NCBI GenBank assembly: GCA_963714145.1
Contig: OY970235.1
Coordinates: forward strand, 5,952,001 to 6,016,000
Direction: 5' to 3'
Origin: JBBWZH01 sp035544115
Lineage (GTDB): Bacteria > Actinomycetota > Actinomycetes > Mycobacteriales > CADCTP01
DNA: 64,000 nt
Part shown: positions 59,554 to 64,000 of the stretch, piece after piece
Layout: every line of letters begins with the position of its first letter
Numbering within the stretch: the first letter of the stretch is position 1
Made by a program: the position numbers and the translations under genes
The notes under the pieces: model-generated
What the model saw: the letters and a program-made list of their open reading frames with translations, nothing else
Database searches by the model: none
What the model was told of the DNA's origin: nothing

Positions 59554-62136
59554 TCACTCGCAGGGCAGCAGCGACGTGCGTACCGCCTGCGGCCGGACCA
59601 GCGGCTGCACCGGCACGACCGGCGCCGCCGCCGACCCGGGCTCGTGGATGTCCAGCACCACCGTGCGCCAGCGGCCGGGCGGCACCACCAGCGGGAAGCT
59701 CCACACCGGGCGACCGGCGGCCGGCAACGCGGTCACCCCGAGCGGCCGCCCGTCCAGGGTGGCCCGGACGATTCCGGCCTGCCGCGGCCCGTACACCGAG
59801 ACCAGCGCGACCACCGAGCCGGCCGCGGCCGACTGGACCCGGGTCAGCCCGGTGTCGCCCCGCTGGGTGACGTAGGCCGGCAGCGCGCCGGCGGCCGACG
59901 CCCCGTTGCCGAACCGGATCGTGACCCGGCTGTCCCGCCGGCCGGCCAGGCAGCGACCGCCGGCGTAGCCGACCGATCGGTGCAGGTAGTAGTCCATCTT
60001 GTTGCCGGCCACGTTGTTCACCACCACGTACGCGTACGACCCGGCGGCGTCCGGCAGGGTGCCGCCGAGCCCGGCCGCGACCAGGTCGCGCTCCTCGCCC
60101 GGGTGGCTGCTGTAGATCACCAGCCGGCGCTCCCGGCCGGCCCGGGCCAGCGCGTCCAGCAGCGCCCGTGGCTGCGCCGGGGTCGCCAGCAGCGCCGTGA
60201 CCGCGCTGCGGGCCACCGTCCGCAGGTACCGGTTCTGCGGCTCGCCCGGGGCGAACCGGGAGTAGACCTGGCGCATCGTCAGCGGCACCACGTTGCCGCC
60301 GGTGACCTGCTCGCCGGTGGGCAGCCGGACCGGGCCGGTCACCGCGAGCAGGTAGCCGACCGCGACCGGGTCGGTGGCCAGCGCGCCGTCCAGCCGCTGG
60401 CCGGTCTGCCGCTGCCAGAGCGCCAGCCAGATCCGGGCCGCGTTCGGGAAGCTCGGGTCGAGGTTGCTGTTCGGCCAGAGCGCCGGGTCCTGGCCCCACT
60501 GCGCGGCGAACTCCGGGCCCAGGTCGACCGGCAGCCGGTCGGCCCCGCGCAGGTCGGTATTGGAGCCCAGTCGGTCCACTGTGATCTGTCCATTACGGAC
60601 GGACAGGAGCGCGTACAGGCCGGGCAGCCCGCCGGTGCCGCGCGCCTCCGCGTTGTTCTGGAACACCAGCAGGTAGCGGCGCGGGCCGGCGGCGCCGAGC
60701 AGCGCCGGAGCCAGCCGGGCCGCGCGACCCACGCTGTCCAAAGTGGACGCCGCCGCGGCCAGCTCGGTGCCGGCGTCGGTCACCGCGGCGGCCACCGGCC
60801 GGGGCAGCCAGCCGGTGCCGAGCGCGTCCAGCCGGCTGCGGGCGGTGGCCACCGCGCCGGCCGCCTGCGCCACCGCCGGCTGGGCCCGGGTGAACGCGGC
60901 CACCGCGACCCGGTCGCCGCCGGGGCGCAGCCGGTCCGGGGCCAGCGCGGCGCCGGCGTCCACCAGCGCGGGCAGCGCCCGGGCGGTCAGCTCGTCGGCC
61001 ACGCCGGCCACCGTGCGGACCGCCGCCGGGGTGCCACCCAGGTACGGCACGCCCGCGGCCAGCCGCCAGACCGGGTCGTCGGTCAGCTTCCTCGCCCGGC
61101 TGGCCCGGCGGCGGGCGTCGGCCAGCGCCGGCCGGGCCTGCTCCGGCGAGCCGGCCAACAGCTCCGCCTGGATCGTCCGCATGTCGGCCCGGGCGGCCAC
61201 CAGCTCCGAGCGGGCCTGCAGGCCGCGCAGCAGCAGCCAGCCGGCCACGGCGGCCACCAGCAGCACGCCGGCCAGCAGTACCAACCGGGCCGGCCGGCCC
61301 GGCCGGGCCGGCTTGGCCGGGCGTGGCTGCCGGGGCACCGGCGGGCGCTGTTCGGGCGGCGCGGCGGCGCAGATCGCGGCCAGCGGCCCGGCCAGCGCCG
61401 CCTGGATCGTCACGGCGACCGTCCAGTGCAGCTTGGCCACCCCGCCGTGCGGGTCCGGCAGGTCGTCGTCGGCCGGGTCGTCCGGCCGCACCTCGCCGCG
61501 CCGGGCCCGGGCCGCCGCCACCAGCGCCCGGGCCCGCGCGACCGGGTCGGCCGCGCGGCCCGGCTCGGTCGCCTGGGCGGCGGCGGTCAGCCGGGCGAAC
61601 TCGACCACGGTGAACGTGTAGCGGTGCGCCGGCGGGTGCAGCCGGACCGCCTCGGCCCGCTCGGCCCGGGTCGCGGTGAGCACCAGGTCGGCACCGGCCA
61701 CCATGCCGGCGGCCAGCGGCCGGCCGGCGAACCCGGCCGGGTCGGCGCCGAGCTCGACCGCGATCGCCGCCGTCCGCGGGTCCATCGGCACCCCGGCCAC
61801 CGCCTCGGTGCCGGCGCTGCCGACGGTGAACCGGGCGGCCGCGTTCCCCAGCCCGGCCGCCAGCCCGGCCCGCAGCAGCCGCTCGGCCAGCGGCGACCGG
61901 CACAGGTTCCCCACGCAGACCACCAGCACGGTGAACCTGCCGGCCGCGACCGACCGCGCCCGGCTGCCCGGGCCGGCGGCCGCGGTCACCCCGGCCGACG
62001 CATGCCGGCCGCCCAATTCCAGCGCGCTGCCGGGCGGCTCCAGCGGGCCGGGCAACTCCAGCCGGCGCCGGCCAGCAGACTCCGGCGGGCCGGGCAACTC
62101 GAGCGGGCCGCGGGGCGGCTCCACCGGACCGGGCAT
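59554..62136 (-). CDS. Low-molecular-weight protein tyrosine phosphatase fused to a DUF4012 membrane protein
   Basis: This 860-residue protein joins two domains that are normally separate. After a Pro/Gly leader, residues 66-255 form an LMW-PTP: P-loop VCVGNLCRSPLAERLL with nucleophile Cys74 and Arg80 (CX5R), VGSAGTEAVAGVPMDPR, and general-acid Asp228 in DDDLPDPHGG. A Pro/Arg-rich linker and one membrane helix (about 284-303) lead to an outer DUF4012 domain (LLVFQNNAEARGTGGLPGLYALL; NSNLDPSFPNAARIWLALW), a family found in exopolysaccharide loci. The phosphatase would face the cytosol and could dephosphorylate the Wzc-type kinase. It starts within the fcl stop (TGATG). Confidence 0.9.
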   Translation of the reverse strand: MPGPVEPPRGPLELPGPPESAGRRRLELPGPLEPPGSALELGGRHASAGVTAAAGPGSRARSVAAGRFTVLVVCVGNLCRSPLAERLLRAGLAAGLGNAAARFTVGSAGTEAVAGVPMDPRTAAIAVELGADPAGFAGRPLAAGMVAGADLVLTATRAERAEAVRLHPPAHRYTFTVVEFARLTAAAQATEPGRAADPVARARALVAAARARRGEVRPDDPADDDLPDPHGGVAKLHWTVAVTIQAALAGPLAAICAAAPPEQRPPVPRQPRPAKPARPGRPARLVLLAGVLLVAAVAGWLLLRGLQARSELVAARADMRTIQAELLAGSPEQARPALADARRRASRARKLTDDPVWRLAAGVPYLGGTPAAVRTVAGVADELTARALPALVDAGAALAPDRLRPGGDRVAVAAFTRAQPAVAQAAGAVATARSRLDALGTGWLPRPVAAAVTDAGTELAAAASTLDSVGRAARLAPALLGAAGPRRYLLVFQNNAEARGTGGLPGLYALLSVRNGQITVDRLGSNTDLRGADRLPVDLGPEFAAQWGQDPALWPNSNLDPSFPNAARIWLALWQRQTGQRLDGALATDPVAVGYLLAVTGPVRLPTGEQVTGGNVVPLTMRQVYSRFAPGEPQNRYLRTVARSAVTALLATPAQPRALLDALARAGRERRLVIYSSHPGEERDLVAAGLGGTLPDAAGSYAYVVVNNVAGNKMDYYLHRSVGYAGGRCLAGRRDSRVTIRFGNGASAAGALPAYVTQRGDTGLTRVQSAAAGSVVALVSVYGPRQAGIVRATLDGRPLGVTALPAAGRPVWSFPLVVPPGRWRTVVLDIHEPGSAAAPVVPVQPLVRPQAVRTSLLPCE

Positions 62137-63122
62137 CAGCAGTCGACCGGGGCGGTGGCCAGCGCGCGGTCCGCGGCGACCTCCCGGTACCAGTCGTAGG
62201 TGGCCTGGATACCGGCGGCCAGGCCGATCACCGGCCGGAAGCCGAGCGCGGTCTGCCGGGTCACGTCCAGCACCTTGCGGCCGGTGCCGTCCGGCTTGCT
62301 CGGGTCGAAGACCAGCTCGCCGGTGTAGCCGACCACGCTCGCGATGATCCCGGCCAGGTCGCCGATCGTGACGTCGACGCCGGTGCCGAGGTTGATCGGG
62401 GCGTCCGCGTCGTACCGGTCCAGCAGGACCAGGCAGCCCCGGGCCAGGTCGTCGGCGTGCAGGAACTCCCGCCGGGGCCGGCCGGTGCCCCAGACCGTCA
62501 GCCGCGGCGCGCCGGCCTCGCGGGCATCGTGCGCGCGCCGCAGCAGCGCCGGCAGCACGTGCGCGGTGGCCGGCTCGAAGTCGTCGTGCGGCCCGTAGAG
62601 GTTGGTCGGCATCGCGCTGATCCAGGCCAGGCCGTACTGCCGGCGCACCGCCTGTACCTGGATGATCCCGGCGATCTTGGCGATGGCGTACGTGTCGTTG
62701 GTCGGCTCCAGCGGGCCGGACAGCAGCGCGTCCTCGGTGATCGGCTGCCGGGCGTGCTTCGGGTAGACGCAACTGGAGCCGAGGAACAGCAGCCGCGGCA
62801 CCCGGACGGCCAGCGCCGCGTCCAGCACGTTGGTCTGGATCCGCAGGTTGTCCGACAGGAAGTCGACCGGCCGGCTGGCGTTCGCCAGGATCCCGCCGAC
62901 CCGGGCCGCCGCGAGCACCACGCAGCGCGGCCGCACCGTCCGGAAGAACTGGAACGTCCCGTCCCGGTCGCGCAGGTCCAGTTCGGCCGAGGTGCGCCCG
63001 ACCAGCCCGGTGAACCCGTCGGCCCGCAGCCGCCGCCAGATCGCCGAGCCAGCCAGCCCGCGATGCCCCGCCACATACGTCAACGTTCCGCGATCCAGCG
63101 GACCCTGCACTCCCCCATGCAC
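62136..63122 (-). CDS. fcl: GDP-L-fucose synthase
   Basis: This epimerase/reductase of up to 328 residues turns GDP-4-keto-6-deoxymannose into GDP-L-fucose. It has the NADP site VAGHRGLAGSAIWRRL, AARVGGILANASRPVDFL, GSSCVYPKHARQPI with the catalytic Ser/Cys region, Tyr-x3-Lys in NDTYAIAKIAG, and PTNLYGPHDDF. The start is uncertain: GTG at 63122 is the longest, while GTG at 63110 or TTG at 63083 would match the usual short N-terminus. With gmd it completes GDP-L-fucose supply. Confidence 0.94.
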   Translation of the reverse strand: MHGGVQGPLDRGTLTYVAGHRGLAGSAIWRRLRADGFTGLVGRTSAELDLRDRDGTFQFFRTVRPRCVVLAAARVGGILANASRPVDFLSDNLRIQTNVLDAALAVRVPRLLFLGSSCVYPKHARQPITEDALLSGPLEPTNDTYAIAKIAGIIQVQAVRRQYGLAWISAMPTNLYGPHDDFEPATAHVLPALLRRAHDAREAGAPRLTVWGTGRPRREFLHADDLARGCLVLLDRYDADAPINLGTGVDVTIGDLAGIIASVVGYTGELVFDPSKPDGTGRKVLDVTRQTALGFRPVIGLAAGIQATYDWYREVAADRALATAPVDC

Positions 63123-63168
63123 GCAGCGAGACTACCCGACTACCCAGCGTGCCAGACGGGGACGCGTA

Positions 63169-63588
63169 CTAGATCGAGCCCTTGTCGAACAGCCACTCCA
63201 TGGGCTGGCCGGTAATTGCGGCAATGCGGTCGTAGTCGGCGTCGTAATGCAGCACGGTCGCCCCGTGCACCTCGGCCGTCGCCGCGAGGATCAGATCCGG
63301 CAGCCGAAAGTGGCGGTGCTGGCTGGCCGCCGCCATCTCGCGGTGGACCGCGAGCGCGCGATCCATCGCCGCGGCGGTCACGTCGAACCAGCGTTGACCG
63401 TGCATGGCGGCCCACATGTTCTCGTACGTTTTCGGGTCACGCGCGTTGTTGAGGTACTCCAGCGCCGACATCTGACAGGCGGCCAGTCGACTCTCGGCAA
63501 TCAGCGACCCGATCCGTCGTTCCGCCGCCGCGTGGCGACCCGCCAGCACGTAGACGGAGGTGTCCGCGAGATAGACCGGAGCCGCCAT
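63169..63588 (-). CDS. vapC: VapC-type PIN-domain toxin
   Basis: This 139-residue PIN-domain ribonuclease has the first acidic residue in VYLADTSVYVL, a conserved Glu in MSALEYLNNAR, and Asp residues in LPDLILAATAEVHGATVLHYDADYDRIA. These make up the metal site, so it should be active. The ATG overlaps the antitoxin stop by one base (TGATG). It is a stand-alone toxin-antitoxin pair next to the exopolysaccharide locus, as often found at edges of variable regions. Confidence 0.9.
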   Translation of the reverse strand: MAAPVYLADTSVYVLAGRHAAAERRIGSLIAESRLAACQMSALEYLNNARDPKTYENMWAAMHGQRWFDVTAAAMDRALAVHREMAAASQHRHFRLPDLILAATAEVHGATVLHYDADYDRIAAITGQPMEWLFDKGSI

Positions 63589-63845
63589 CAAGACGCCCTC
63601 GGTTCGGCCCGGGCGCGCTCCTCGAGCGTCGCCAGATCACGCCCTCCGCCGTAACCCCAGGCCTGCCCCGAGTCACCGAAGTCCATGTCCGCACTGGCGA
63701 ACGCGGCAGCGATCTCGGCAGCCCGCTTACGCAGGGCAAATGCCTGGAGTGCGGCGTTGATCGTGGCCACCTTGGTGTTGGTGCCGAGCACCTCCCGCGC
63801 CGCGGCCAGCCATTCGTCATTCACGTCGACGGTGATGCGGGTCAT
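63588..63845 (-). CDS. vapB: VapB-type antitoxin
   Basis: This 85-residue antitoxin has a ribbon-helix-helix-like N-terminus (MTRITVDVNDEWLAAAREVLGTNTKVATINAAL) and a C-terminal region rich in acidic residues and Gly that would bind the toxin (ADMDFGDSGQAWGYGGG). The ATG at 63845 has no ribosome site; a -10-like TATTCT ends seven bases before it, which suggests a leaderless message. It should repress its own promoter together with VapC. Confidence 0.87.
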   Translation of the reverse strand: MTRITVDVNDEWLAAAREVLGTNTKVATINAALQAFALRKRAAEIAAAFASADMDFGDSGQAWGYGGGRDLATLEERARAEPRAS

Positions 63846-63852
63846 GTTGATC

Positions 63853-63858
63853 AGAATA
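63853..63858 (-). promoter_or_regulatory. Candidate -10 element of leaderless vapBC
   Basis: TATTCT on the minus strand is followed by seven bases (GATCAAC) and then the vapB ATG. The palindrome TGATCA overlaps this gap and could be the VapB operator core. The remaining bases to the window end (63859-64000) show no gene. Confidence 0.5.
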
Positions 63859-64000
63859 CACCAGCGGGACACAGGCCGAGATGTCAAGCATCGCCGAATC
63901 GACGCACCAATCTGACCACGAGCCGAACACCATGATCAATCGGCACGCACTGCGACCGGGGCGGCTGCCGGGTGCGGGTCGGCCTCCGGAATGTGCGGGC

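Noticed and set aside
59443..62199. A 918-codon open frame on the plus strand
   Set aside because: It is antisense to the phosphatase-DUF4012 gene, has no recognisable domain and shows the residue bias of a shadow frame.
1..64000. tRNA, rRNA or riboswitch genes
   Set aside because: I saw no cloverleaf-like sequence with a T-loop GGTTCGAATCC word, no rRNA signature and no convincing riboswitch core, though a covariance-model search would be needed to exclude them.

Overview
The window is high-GC DNA (third codon positions almost all G or C) with dense, often 1-4 bp overlapping genes and many GTG starts. It fits an actinomycete, probably Micromonosporaceae or a relative. Supporting signs are a BldM-type regulator beside a DUF5319 gene and guaB, guaB3 followed by guaA, PspC-domain two-component genes, an SigE-family sigma factor and a tsaB-rimI-tsaD-tsaE-alr-nnr housekeeping block. 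Genus is not resolved. I see no rRNA, tRNA, CRISPR array, transposase or prophage, and no gene-free stretch longer than 300 bases.

Region 1 (1-9000) holds purine and developmental genes: a BldM homologue whose phospho-acceptor Asp is Gly, DUF5319, guaB, guaB3, a lipoprotein, a CorA-type transporter, two small DUF6458 membrane proteins and guaA. Region 2 (9000-17450) is envelope signalling: a SHOCT-domain membrane protein with long 18- and 10-residue tandem repeats, a PspC membrane protein divergent from a PspC-fused histidine kinase, a partner response regulator broken by a one-base frameshift in a C run, and an SigE-type sigma factor overlapping a membrane-anchored gene. Region 3 (17500-26200) is the threonylcarbamoyl-adenosine and cell-wall block with a family 4 uracil-DNA glycosylase inserted. 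Region 4 (26200-30150) is a DevR/DosR-like regulator flanked by two GAF-domain kinases. One kinase is intact. The other has lost its phospho-acceptor His and its ATP-binding motifs.

Region 5 (30300-63120) is a roughly 33 kb exopolysaccharide locus. It encodes two polyprenyl-phosphate glycosyl-1-phosphate transferases, a CpsF/WecG-type transferase, GT4 transferases, a GT4-GT2 fusion, three flippase-like proteins, two O-antigen ligase/polymerase-like proteins, a Wzz-like protein, a Wzz-kinase fusion, gmd and fcl for GDP-L-fucose, three methyltransferases, a deacetylase, a secreted glycosidase, a kinase-fold protein, an LPDTG-anchored surface protein and a fusion of low-molecular-weight tyrosine phosphatase to DUF4012. 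The duplicated initiation, flipping and polymerisation functions suggest two merged pathways. A tyrosine kinase and a phosphatase in one locus fit phospho-control of export. The window ends with a vapBC toxin-antitoxin pair that looks leaderless.

All function calls rest on reading translated sequence and motifs. No database search or structure prediction was run.
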